Shown here one piece after another: positions 57,178-64,000 of a stretch of 64,000 nt of DNA. The notes under the pieces are model-generated. The model was not told the DNA's origin. It was given only the letters and a program-made list of their open reading frames with translations, and made no database searches. The DNA comes from Actinomycetes bacterium (GTDB lineage Bacteria > Actinomycetota > Actinomycetes > Propionibacteriales > Nocardioidaceae). Location of the stretch: NCBI GenBank assembly GCA_023396115.1, contig JAEWXC010000050.1, forward strand, positions 35,642-99,641, written 5' to 3'. Position 1 is the first letter of the stretch. The number at the start of each line of letters is the position of its first letter. A program made the position numbers and the translations under genes.

Positions 57178-58161
57178 TCAGGCGTCCGCGTCCAGCTGCA
57201 GGGTCCGCCAGAGCCAGGACCGGGCGGCCTCCCTCCCGGCGTCCGCCACCCGGGGACCCAGGGGGTGCTCGGTGGGTCGTGCCCGCCGGTCGTGCACGAA
57301 CGTCCCGCCGGGCGGCGGCGTGGCAGTCGCCTCCAACCAGACCGCGGTGTCGGCGCCGTCCTCCGGCTCGCGCAGCAGCGGCCCGGTCACCCGCGCGAAG
57401 CCGGGCAGCGAGCTGCTCACGCCCGGGGTGCGCACCCAGCCGGGGTGCATCGTCCACACCCGCACGCCCTCGGCGCCCCAGCGGTCCTGCAGCGCCCCGG
57501 CCAGCTCCACCTGCAGCCGCTTGGAACGGGCGTAGGCGACCGCGCCGCGGTAGCGGCCGCGGGTGTACTCGAGGTCGTCGGGGACCAGCGGCTGGGTGTA
57601 CATGCCGCCGGAAGAGACCAGCACCACCCGGGCGTCGCCGGCGGCGCGCAGGTGCGGGCGGAGCAGCTCGGTCAACAGTACCGGCCCCAGCACGTGGGTG
57701 GCCAGGGTGAGCTCGTGGCCCTGCGCCGACGTGGCGCGCTCGGCCGGCAGCACACCGGCGTTGTGCACGATGCCGTGCACCGGCGCTCCCGGGTGGCGGA
57801 CGGAGAAGTCGGCCGCGAACTCGCGCACGGCGTCCAGGTCGGAGACGTCGCAGACCTCCACCTCCACGCTGCCGGCACCGGACCCGGCAGCGGCGCGGAT
57901 CCGCTCGGCGGCCGGAGCGCCGCGCTCGGGGCTGCGCACCAGCAGGTGGGTGGTCGCGCCCAGGGCGACGCACCCGCGGGCGATCGCCTCCCCCATGCCG
58001 CCGGCCGCGCCGGTGACCAGCACCCGGCGGCCGGTCAGCGACCCCGGTGCCGGGTCGTCGACGTCCCAGCCGCGGCGTCGCAACCCGGAGCCGAGGCGGG
58101 TGTAGCCGGGCAGCACGGCCACGTCCAGCAGCCGGTCCAGCCCGGCGGCGACCCGGCTCAC
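57178..58161 (-). CDS. Short-chain dehydrogenase/reductase
   Basis: This 327-residue SDR has a nucleotide-binding TGAAGGMGEAIAR motif at about residue 50, HNAGVLP, a catalytic serine in LVSSGG and the YARSK (YxxxK) motif at about 205. It begins with a 40-residue extension (SRVAAGLDRLLDVAVLPGYTRLG) seen in dehydrogenases near photolyase/CFA clusters. Substrate unknown, perhaps a lipid-derived alcohol or ketone. GTG 58161 overlaps the stop of the TIGR01777 gene (GTGA). It is the last gene of a six-gene operon. Confidence 0.87.
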   Translation of the reverse strand: MSRVAAGLDRLLDVAVLPGYTRLGSGLRRRGWDVDDPAPGSLTGRRVLVTGAAGGMGEAIARGCVALGATTHLLVRSPERGAPAAERIRAAAGSGAGSVEVEVCDVSDLDAVREFAADFSVRHPGAPVHGIVHNAGVLPAERATSAQGHELTLATHVLGPVLLTELLRPHLRAAGDARVVLVSSGGMYTQPLVPDDLEYTRGRYRGAVAYARSKRLQVELAGALQDRWGAEGVRVWTMHPGWVRTPGVSSSLPGFARVTGPLLREPEDGADTAVWLEATATPPPGGTFVHDRRARPTEHPLGPRVADAGREAARSWLWRTLQLDADA

Positions 58162-59492
58162 CGGGGCTCCTGGCCGAACACGTGCCGCAACGCCGGGGCG
58201 AGGTCGACGTACCGGAAGGTGTGGCCCAGCTCGAGCAGGCGCCGGGGTCGGACGCGTTGGCTGGCCAGGGCCAGTTCCTCGGCGCCGACCCGGCCCAGCA
58301 GCAGCCGTGGCCCCAGGGCGGGGGTGGGCACCAGTGCCGGCCGGTGCAGGACGCCGGCCAGGGCCCGGGCGTGCTCGCGCTGGCGGACCGGGTGCGGGGC
58401 CACCGCGTTCACCGGACCGTCGAGCCGCTCGTCCAGCAGCGCCCGCAGGTACACGTCGACCAGGTCGTCCAGCCCGATCCAGGGCTGCCACTGCTCCCCC
58501 GACCCGAGCCGGCCACCCATCCCCACCTGGAACAGCCGGCGCTGCAACGCCAGGGCGCCACCGGCGGGGCTCTGCACCAGTCCGGTCCGCACCTGCACGG
58601 CCCGGGTGCCGGTGCCGCGGGTGGCCTCGAGGGCGTCGGCCTCCCAGTCGGAGACCACCCCGGCCAGGAAGTCCCGGCCCGGCGGGGCCGACTCGTCCAG
58701 CTCCTCGTCGCCGCGGTCGGCCCCGTAGTACCCGACCGCGGAGGCGCTGACGAAGGACGCCACCCCGGCCTCGACGGCTGCCCGGGCCAGACGCCGAGTG
58801 GGACCGACCCGGGAGTCGCGGACCCGTTGCCGGTGCTCGGGGGTGAACCGGCCGGCGATCGGCTCCCCGGCCAGGTGCACCACCGTGTCGACCCCGTCCA
58901 GCGCACGCGGGTCGGGGGCGTCGGGGTCCCAGGGACGCTGGTCGGGAGCGGTGCTCGGTCCGCGGACCAGCCGCAGCACCCGGTGCCCGCCGGTGGACAG
59001 CAGGGCGGTCAGGGCGCTGCCGACCAGGCCACGCGAGCCGGTGACGGCCACGGTGAGTCGTGGTGAGCTCGCCCAGGTCCGGTGGGCGGTGAGGTCGTCG
59101 CGCAGCTGCCGGTGCCGGTAGCCGAACATCGGGCGCAGCAGCGCGGCAGGGACCGGGGTGGTGACGGTGTCGGTGAGCCGGCTGCCGCGCTCGTGCGGAG
59201 TCACCTCGTGCACGTGCTCCCAGGCCAGCGGCACCCCGAACGGTCGGGACTCCAACCGGTCGGTGAAACGCTCCCCGGCCCGGTAGCCGTCCGCCCGGTG
59301 GGCCGCCACCCAGGTCCGCCCCAGGGGCAGGTCCAGCACGGTGCGCCCGGCCCGCAGGTCCGCCGCCTCGGCCCCGACCCGCACCGGCTGCCAGGGCGGC
59401 AGCAGCCGGCGCAGCGCCCCGGGACGGGCGTGCCAGGCGAAGACCTCCTCGGCGCTGTCGGGCAGGTCTAGCGTGAACTGGTGCACGGTCAT
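58158..59492 (-). CDS. TIGR01777-type epimerase with N-terminal SRPBCC domain
   Basis: In 444 residues, an N-terminal START/SRPBCC-like cyclase fold (about 1-140; HQFTLDLPDSAEEVFAWHARPGALRRLLPPW) is fused to a TIGR01777 SDR-type epimerase (VAVTGSRGLVGSALTALLSTGGHRVLRLVR, VDTVVHLAGEPIAG, SASAVGYYG). Such fusions are common in actinobacteria; the substrate is unknown. ATG 59492 overlaps the photolyase stop (ATGA). Confidence 0.88.
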   Translation of the reverse strand: MTVHQFTLDLPDSAEEVFAWHARPGALRRLLPPWQPVRVGAEAADLRAGRTVLDLPLGRTWVAAHRADGYRAGERFTDRLESRPFGVPLAWEHVHEVTPHERGSRLTDTVTTPVPAALLRPMFGYRHRQLRDDLTAHRTWASSPRLTVAVTGSRGLVGSALTALLSTGGHRVLRLVRGPSTAPDQRPWDPDAPDPRALDGVDTVVHLAGEPIAGRFTPEHRQRVRDSRVGPTRRLARAAVEAGVASFVSASAVGYYGADRGDEELDESAPPGRDFLAGVVSDWEADALEATRGTGTRAVQVRTGLVQSPAGGALALQRRLFQVGMGGRLGSGEQWQPWIGLDDLVDVYLRALLDERLDGPVNAVAPHPVRQREHARALAGVLHRPALVPTPALGPRLLLGRVGAEELALASQRVRPRRLLELGHTFRYVDLAPALRHVFGQEPR

Positions 59493-60874
59493 GACGAGAG
59501 GGCCTTCCGGTCGGTCGCGTGGCGGGCGTGCTCGTACCGGGCCAGGGCCTCCCGGCGTTCCTCGGCGTGGTCGACCATCCGAGTCGGATAGCCGTGGTTG
59601 TGTCCCCGGGGATGCTTCCACGGTTCGTGGACCGCGGCGCCGTCCAGGTGGCGCAGCTCGGGCACCCAGCGCCGCACGTAGTCCCCGTCGGGGTCGAACC
59701 GCTTCGCCTGGGTGACCGGGTTGAGGATGCGCCAGTAGGGCGCCGCGTCGGTGCCGGTGCCGGCGCACCACTGCCAGCCGTGGTTGTTGGAGGCCACGTC
59801 ACCGTCGCGCAGGTGCCGCAGGAAGTGCCGGGCGCCGGCCGGCCACCACTGGTGCAGGTCCTTGGTGAGGAAGCTCGCGGTCACCATCCGCACCCGGTTG
59901 TGCATCCAGCCCTCGGCGAGCAGCTGGCGCATCCCGGCGTCGACCAGCGGGAACCCGGTGCGGCCCTGCTGCCAGGCCTCGAGCTGGGCGTGGTCGTCGC
60001 GGTAGGTCATCGCGGCCTGGTCGCCGCGCCAGTCCTGCCAGGCCGACCCGGGGGTGTGGAACAGCACGTCGGCGTAGAACTCGCGCCAGGCCAGCTCGGT
60101 GACGAAGCGGTCGACGCCGGGGGCGTCGGCGGGGTCGGGGTACCTCGCTGCGAGGTCGGCCAGCAGGGTGCGGGGGTGCACCTCGCCGTACTTCAGGGGC
60201 ACCGAGAGCCGGCTCGTGGAGTCCAGGTCCGGCCGGTCGCGCAGCTCGTCGTAGTCGGTGAGCCGCTGCTCCCGGAACTCCTCCCAGTGCGCCCAGACGG
60301 CTTCCTCACCCACCGGTTCCCCGGCGCCGGGCAGGTCGGAGTGCACCGCCTCGAGCGGCTCGGAGTCGAGCCCGTCGGCCCAGCGCACCGGGCCCACCTC
60401 GGCCGGCCGGCGCCAGCCGTGCTCACGCCAGGCCCGCGCGAACGGCGTGAACACCCGGTAGGGCTCGCCGGCGCGGTTGAGGACCCGGCCGGGGGTGACC
60501 GCGTAAGGGCTGCCGGTCGCGACCCAGCGCACCCCCGAGGCGTCCAGCGCGTGCTGCACCCGGGTGTCGCGGCGCCGGCCGAACGGGGTGGTCTCGGCGC
60601 TGACGTGGACCTGGTCGGCACCGGCCTCCTCAGCCACCTGCGCCACCACCCGGGCCGGGTCGCCTCGCCGCACCACCAGCGCTCCCTGCGTGCGCTCGTG
60701 CAGCGCGCTCAGCGAGGCCGCGAGCCGTCCCGCCCGGACGTGACCCACGTCGGCCAGGGCCGGGTCGTGCACGAACAGCGGCACCACCCGGGCGCCGTCG
60801 GCCGCCGCCGCAGCGAGGGCCGGGTGGTCGGTGGTCCGCAGGTCCCGGCGGAACCACACCACGCGGGTCTCCAT
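59489..60874 (-). CDS. phr: Deoxyribodipyrimidine photolyase
   Basis: The 461-residue enzyme repairs UV pyrimidine dimers with blue light. It has the N-terminal antenna-binding domain (VVWFRRDLRTTDHPAL) and the helical FAD-binding domain with TRLSVPLKYGEVHPRTLL-like contacts, WREFYADVL, PLVDAGMRQLLAEGWMHNRVRMVTASFLTKDL and WQWCAGTGTDAAPYWRILNP. These support a class I CPD photolyase; the residues NNHGWQW mark a photolyase rather than a cryptochrome. ATG 60874 overlaps the methyltransferase stop by one base (TGATG). Confidence 0.95.
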   Translation of the reverse strand: METRVVWFRRDLRTTDHPALAAAAADGARVVPLFVHDPALADVGHVRAGRLAASLSALHERTQGALVVRRGDPARVVAQVAEEAGADQVHVSAETTPFGRRRDTRVQHALDASGVRWVATGSPYAVTPGRVLNRAGEPYRVFTPFARAWREHGWRRPAEVGPVRWADGLDSEPLEAVHSDLPGAGEPVGEEAVWAHWEEFREQRLTDYDELRDRPDLDSTSRLSVPLKYGEVHPRTLLADLAARYPDPADAPGVDRFVTELAWREFYADVLFHTPGSAWQDWRGDQAAMTYRDDHAQLEAWQQGRTGFPLVDAGMRQLLAEGWMHNRVRMVTASFLTKDLHQWWPAGARHFLRHLRDGDVASNNHGWQWCAGTGTDAAPYWRILNPVTQAKRFDPDGDYVRRWVPELRHLDGAAVHEPWKHPRGHNHGYPTRMVDHAEERREALARYEHARHATDRKALSS

Positions 60875-62277
60875 CAGGCTGCCTCCTCCGCGGGCACCAG
60901 GCGCAGCTGAGCGACGTCGAGGTAGCCCGTGGCGAAGCCGGCCTCGCAGTAGGCCAGGTAGAACTCCCAGGTGCGCCGGAACTCCTCGTCGAACCGGCTG
61001 CCCACCAACCGGGGCGCCAGCTCGGGCCAGGCCGTGACGAAGGTGTCGCGCCACCGGCGCAGGGTCTCGGCGTAGTCCGCCCCGAAGTGCAGGTCGCCGT
61101 CGAGCCGCAGCCCGGCCGCACCGGCGTGCTCCTCGATGGCCGTGCGCGAGGGGATCAGGCCCCCGGGGAAGATGTGCTTCTGGATCCACCCGTAGGAGTG
61201 GCGGGTGGCCAGGTACCGCTCGTGCTCCATGAGGATCGCCTGCAGCAGCACCGCCCCGCCGGGGCGCACCAGCCGGGACAGGGTGGCGAAGTAGGCGGGC
61301 CAGTAGCGCTCCCCGACGGCCTCGACCATCTCGATGCTCACCACGGCGTCGTAGCTGCCCTGCAGGTCGCGGTAGTCGCACACCAGCACGGTGACGAGGT
61401 GGTCGAGGCCGGCGCGGGCGATGCGTTCCTCGGCCAGGGCCGCCTGCTCCACCGACAGGGTCGCGGTGGTCACCCGGGCGCCGCGGCGCGCGGCCTCGAT
61501 GGCCAGGGTGCCCCACCCGGTGCCGATCTCCAGGACCTCGCTGCCGGCACCGACGCCGGCCCCGTCCAGGGCGGCACGGACCTTGCGCAGCTGCGCCTGC
61601 TCCAGGGACTGCAGGTGGAGCGGCCAGTCCGGGTCGAAGAGCGCGGAGCTGTAGCTGAGCGTGGGGTCCAGGAACGCGGCGAACAAGTCGTTGCTGAGGT
61701 CGTAGTGGGCCCCGACGTTGGCGCGGGTGTGCGCGGCGTCGCCGTGCTGGTCGGCCGGCAGCGGCCGGTCGACGGCGCGGCGCCAGCGCAGCAGCCAGCC
61801 CGGGACGGCGGTGCTGAGCCGGGCGGCGAAGGGGGCCAGGGCCTCGGCCAGGTCGGTGCCGGGCGCCACGTCCCAGTCCCCGGCGGTGTAGGCCTCACCG
61901 ATCCCCTGCTTGGGGTCCTGCGCGAGCCGGCGGTAGACCTCCTCGGGCCGGTGCAGCACCAGCCGGGGCAGCCGCGCCCGGGCTCCGTCCGGGGCGGCCG
62001 GGCGGGCCAGCAGCCGGCCGTCGGGCAGCACGATCTCGACCGGGACCCGGCGAGCCACCGCCCGCAGCACCGCGGCCGCCGCCCGTCGACGCCACCAGCG
62101 GACCCGGGAGGAGTCCGCGGCGGAACCGGCGACGAGCTGGGCCAGGCGCGGTGCCCACCCGGGAGCCCGGGTGGACCGGGGCCCGAGCGGTGGCAGGGGT
62201 GCGGGCTGGTGCCCGCGCCGGCCCTGTGGGGCGTCGGGGAGGCGGGTACCGGGGGGCGGGAACTCGGTGGTCGTCAT
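60874..62277 (-). CDS. Cyclopropane-fatty-acid-synthase-like SAM methyltransferase
   Basis: This 467-residue enzyme of the CFA/mycolic acid synthase family transfers a C1 unit from SAM to unsaturated acyl chains. It has a basic N-terminal extension (about 1-90), a lipid-binding domain (LPRLVLHRPEEVYRRLAQDPKQGIGEAYTAGDW), NVGAHYDLSNDLFAAFLDPTLSYSSALF, the SAM motif VLEIGTGWGTLAIEAARRG and EMVEAVGERYWPAYF, then HIFPGGLIPS. Its nearest context is M. tuberculosis ufaA1 (Rv0447c), also next to DUF1365 and an amine oxidase. ATG 62277 overlaps the DUF1365 stop (ATGA). Confidence 0.92.
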   Translation of the reverse strand: MTTTEFPPPGTRLPDAPQGRRGHQPAPLPPLGPRSTRAPGWAPRLAQLVAGSAADSSRVRWWRRRAAAAVLRAVARRVPVEIVLPDGRLLARPAAPDGARARLPRLVLHRPEEVYRRLAQDPKQGIGEAYTAGDWDVAPGTDLAEALAPFAARLSTAVPGWLLRWRRAVDRPLPADQHGDAAHTRANVGAHYDLSNDLFAAFLDPTLSYSSALFDPDWPLHLQSLEQAQLRKVRAALDGAGVGAGSEVLEIGTGWGTLAIEAARRGARVTTATLSVEQAALAEERIARAGLDHLVTVLVCDYRDLQGSYDAVVSIEMVEAVGERYWPAYFATLSRLVRPGGAVLLQAILMEHERYLATRHSYGWIQKHIFPGGLIPSRTAIEEHAGAAGLRLDGDLHFGADYAETLRRWRDTFVTAWPELAPRLVGSRFDEEFRRTWEFYLAYCEAGFATGYLDVAQLRLVPAEEAA

Positions 62278-63227
62278 GCGCAGGTCCTCGTCTGGGTGGT
62301 CGGGGTGTCGCGGGTCTGGTGGTCGGCGGCGGTGCCCTCGTGGGCTCGGGCGAAGGGACACATCGCCGCGGTACCGTCCGGCGCGGTGCCGTCCGGCGCG
62401 CTGTCGGTGGGGGTGCTGGCTGTGGTGCTGGTGGTGGTGGGGGCCGCCGGCCGGGGCACCACCCGCAGGCGCCGGGCCCACAGCCGCACCCCGTGCAGCC
62501 GGATCAGGGCGCTGACCCGCCACGGCATCAGCGGGTGGCGCAGCGCGGTCCGCAGCAGGGTGCCGGGACAGGCGGGGCGGACCCAGCCGTGGTTGCGGGC
62601 GGTGAGCACCCGCTCCCCGTCGACGTCCAGCCCCACCACGGCCGTCAACGAGGTCGGCGAGGCGGCCACGGTCACCCGGTACCGGCCGGCGACCTCGTTG
62701 AACGGCGAGACGTAGAACTCCTTGGTGATCGCCCGGCGCCGGGTCGGGCCCGGGGGCAGCAGGTAGGCGTGGCGTTCTCCGTAGGTGTTGTGCACCTCCA
62801 GCACCACCCGGACCGCGGACCCGTCGGCGGGCACGATCCAGAACACGCTGAGCGGGTTGAAGACGTGCCCGAACACCCGCGCGTGGGCCCACATCAGGAC
62901 CCGGTCGTCCGCGGCGAGGTGGTGCCCGTGGTCGGCCAGCCAGCGTCCGAGACCGGCCCGGAGCGACTCGCCACGGCGGCCGTCGAAGTGGTCGCGGCCG
63001 TCGAACCCGGCCAGCGGCCGGCACCACCACGGCAGGTCAGGCAACTCGTCGACGTCGACCAGCCAGGCATAGGTGCGGTGCGAGAACGCGTGCTGCAGCG
63101 GGGTGCGCCGGGCGTGGTCGGTGCGTCCGACGACCAGCGCCGGCACCGGCAGGTCCACCACGCCACCTGCCGCACCCGGTCCCGCATCCCGCGGGACGGT
63201 GCTCACCTGGCCGACCGGGAGGTTCAC
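62274..63227 (-). CDS. DUF1365 family protein
   Basis: This 317-residue protein has the DUF1365 core: HARRTPLQHAFSHRTYAWLVDVDELPDLP, MWAHARVFGHVFNPLSVFWI, VVLEVHNTYGERHAYLLP, KEFYVSPFNEVAGRYRV. The final 50 residues are low-complexity Thr/Pro/Ala. DUF1365 is found with FAD amine oxidases and CFA synthases in lipid-modifying loci, including Rv0448c; its reaction is unknown. GTG 63227 overlaps the upstream stop (GTGA), so it is coupled to the oxidase. Confidence 0.9.
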   Translation of the reverse strand: MNLPVGQVSTVPRDAGPGAAGGVVDLPVPALVVGRTDHARRTPLQHAFSHRTYAWLVDVDELPDLPWWCRPLAGFDGRDHFDGRRGESLRAGLGRWLADHGHHLAADDRVLMWAHARVFGHVFNPLSVFWIVPADGSAVRVVLEVHNTYGERHAYLLPPGPTRRRAITKEFYVSPFNEVAGRYRVTVAASPTSLTAVVGLDVDGERVLTARNHGWVRPACPGTLLRTALRHPLMPWRVSALIRLHGVRLWARRLRVVPRPAAPTTTSTTASTPTDSAPDGTAPDGTAAMCPFARAHEGTAADHQTRDTPTTQTRTCA

Positions 63228-64000
63228 CAGGTCACCCCGAAGGACGCGACGGCCTCGACCGCCGAGCGGCACCCGTCCTCGTGGAACCCCCACCCCAGGT
63301 GCGCCCCGGCGAAGGCCAGGCGGGGGCCGCCGCCGCCCCGGAGCACGGCAGCGGCCCGCACGGCCTCGGGGGTGAAGACCGGGTGCTCGTAGACCATCGC
63401 CGCCTCGACGAGGTCGGGGTCGACCCGGTCGGTGGCGTTGAGGGTGACCACGTGGTCGCGGGTGTCCCCCAGGCCCTGCAGCCGGTTCATCCAGTAGCTG
63501 ACCACGACCTGCTCGGCGCCGCCAGCGCACGAGTCCATCCGGTGGTTCCACGAGCCGCGGGCCCGCGGGTCGGCGGGCAGCAGCGTCGGGTCGTGGTGCA
63601 GCAGCGTCTCGTTGCGGGAGTAGGTGATCGCACCCAGCGCCTCCTTCTCCTCGGGGGTGGCGTCCTCGAGCACCGCCAGCGCCTGGTCGGCGTGGACGGC
63701 CAGCACCACCCGGTCGTAGGTGGTCCTCCCCTCGGCGGTGACCACGTCGACCCCGTCGGCGTGCCGGGTGACGCCGAGGACCCGGGCCCGGGTCCGCACG
63801 TCGTCCAGGCCAGCGGCGAGTCGGTCCACGTAGCTGCGCGATCCCCCGACGACGGTGCGCCAGGTGGGCGACCCCTTCACGCTGAGCATCCCGTGGTGGT
63901 CCAGGAAGGCGAACAGGTGGCGGGCCGGGTAGTGGGCGGCGTCCTGGTCACCACAGGACCAGACCACCGAGACCAGCGGCATCGCGAAGTGCCGCACGAA
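63224..64000 (-). CDS. FAD-dependent amine-oxidase/desaturase-like protein (partial)
   Basis: At least 258 C-terminal residues are visible; the start lies past the right edge, so the NAD(P)/FAD-binding N-terminus is not in the window. The piece shows SPTWRTVVGGSRSYVDRLAAGL, VVLAVHADQALAVLEDATPEEKEALGAITYSRNETLLHHDPTLLP and LAFAGAHLGWGFHEDG, typical of COG2907-type proteins (Rv0449c-like). They are thought to oxidise or desaturate lipids alongside CFA synthase. Coupled to DUF1365 by GTGA. Confidence 0.85.
   Translation of the reverse strand, partial: FVRHFAMPLVSVVWSCGDQDAAHYPARHLFAFLDHHGMLSVKGSPTWRTVVGGSRSYVDRLAAGLDDVRTRARVLGVTRHADGVDVVTAEGRTTYDRVVLAVHADQALAVLEDATPEEKEALGAITYSRNETLLHHDPTLLPADPRARGSWNHRMDSCAGGAEQVVVSYWMNRLQGLGDTRDHVVTLNATDRVDPDLVEAAMVYEHPVFTPEAVRAAAVLRGGGGPRLAFAGAHLGWGFHEDGCRSAVEAVASFGVTW

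Noticed and set aside
1..64000. tRNA or rRNA genes and a replication origin
   Set aside because: I saw no tRNA cloverleaf, rRNA stretch or DnaA-box cluster in the intergenic gaps, which are all short.

Overview
This window is high-GC chromosomal DNA from an actinobacterium. The gene families point to a Nocardioides-like member of the Propionibacteriales: SepH, DUF3093/DUF3159/DUF3710/DUF4193/DUF5998 proteins, an actinobacterial-type ferrochelatase, LprG/P55, SigE-family sigma factors and a perfect actinobacterial LexA box. That lineage is an inference from gene content. I see no rRNA, tRNA or CRISPR array. Nearly all of the DNA is coding, most neighbours overlap by ATGA/GTGA, and many starts look leaderless: a TAnnnT-like -10 hexamer ends 6-8 nt before the start codon.

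Region by region. 1-15.5 kb: two ECF sigma modules, each with a membrane beta-propeller partner (233-1917; 13656-15348); dxs with a metallopeptidase; a Nudix / pterin-dehydratase / SMP-30 operon; a YhgE/Pip-type membrane protein with a degenerate ABC ATPase; a small unknown gene under a LexA box; a thiamine-binding protein; and a LuxR-type regulator divergent from a secreted metallopeptidase. 15.5-25.9 kb: aconitase with two operator-like palindromes upstream, then accessory-looking secreted and cell-envelope genes (a pilin-like/SGNH fusion, lipoproteins, a Lys/Ala-repeat protein with EF-hand-like loops, a metallohydrolase-DUF2786 fusion, two CX5R phosphatases). 25.9-36.7 kb: a conserved block matching, from memory, the order of M. 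tuberculosis Rv2689c-Rv2701c (RNA methyltransferase, APC permease, ceoB/ceoC, DUF3159, OB-fold, DUF3710, dut, DUF3093, DUF4193, inositol monophosphatase), followed by ferrochelatase. A DUF4235 gene bracketed by arrays of a short repeat interrupts this block. 36.7-43.6 kb: MFS and FUSC transporters, a sugar-lactone oxidase, a complete IS110-family element and sepH. 43.6-57.1 kb: rhodanese, thymidine kinase, acyltransferase, a phosphodiesterase/DUF5998/Pat-type acetyltransferase cluster divergent from topoisomerase IV subunit A, an lprG-p55 operon and a beta-carbonic anhydrase. 57.2-64 kb: a tightly coupled operon (FAD amine oxidase, DUF1365, cyclopropane-synthase-like methyltransferase, photolyase, TIGR01777 epimerase, SDR) resembling the SigK-linked lipid genes of mycobacteria with photolyase added.

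The strongest discovery is the IS110 element at 40381-41721. Its 5' non-coding region reads as a complete bridge RNA: two stem-loops hold guides that match the left target, right target, left donor and right donor in the expected order, and a split promoter (TTGACA at the right end, a weak -10 at the left end) would form on circularisation. The second is the LexA box over the promoter of the unknown 121-residue protein. The third is the seven-copy repeat around the DUF4235 gene, whose core recurs in a 16-bp element at two other promoter regions.
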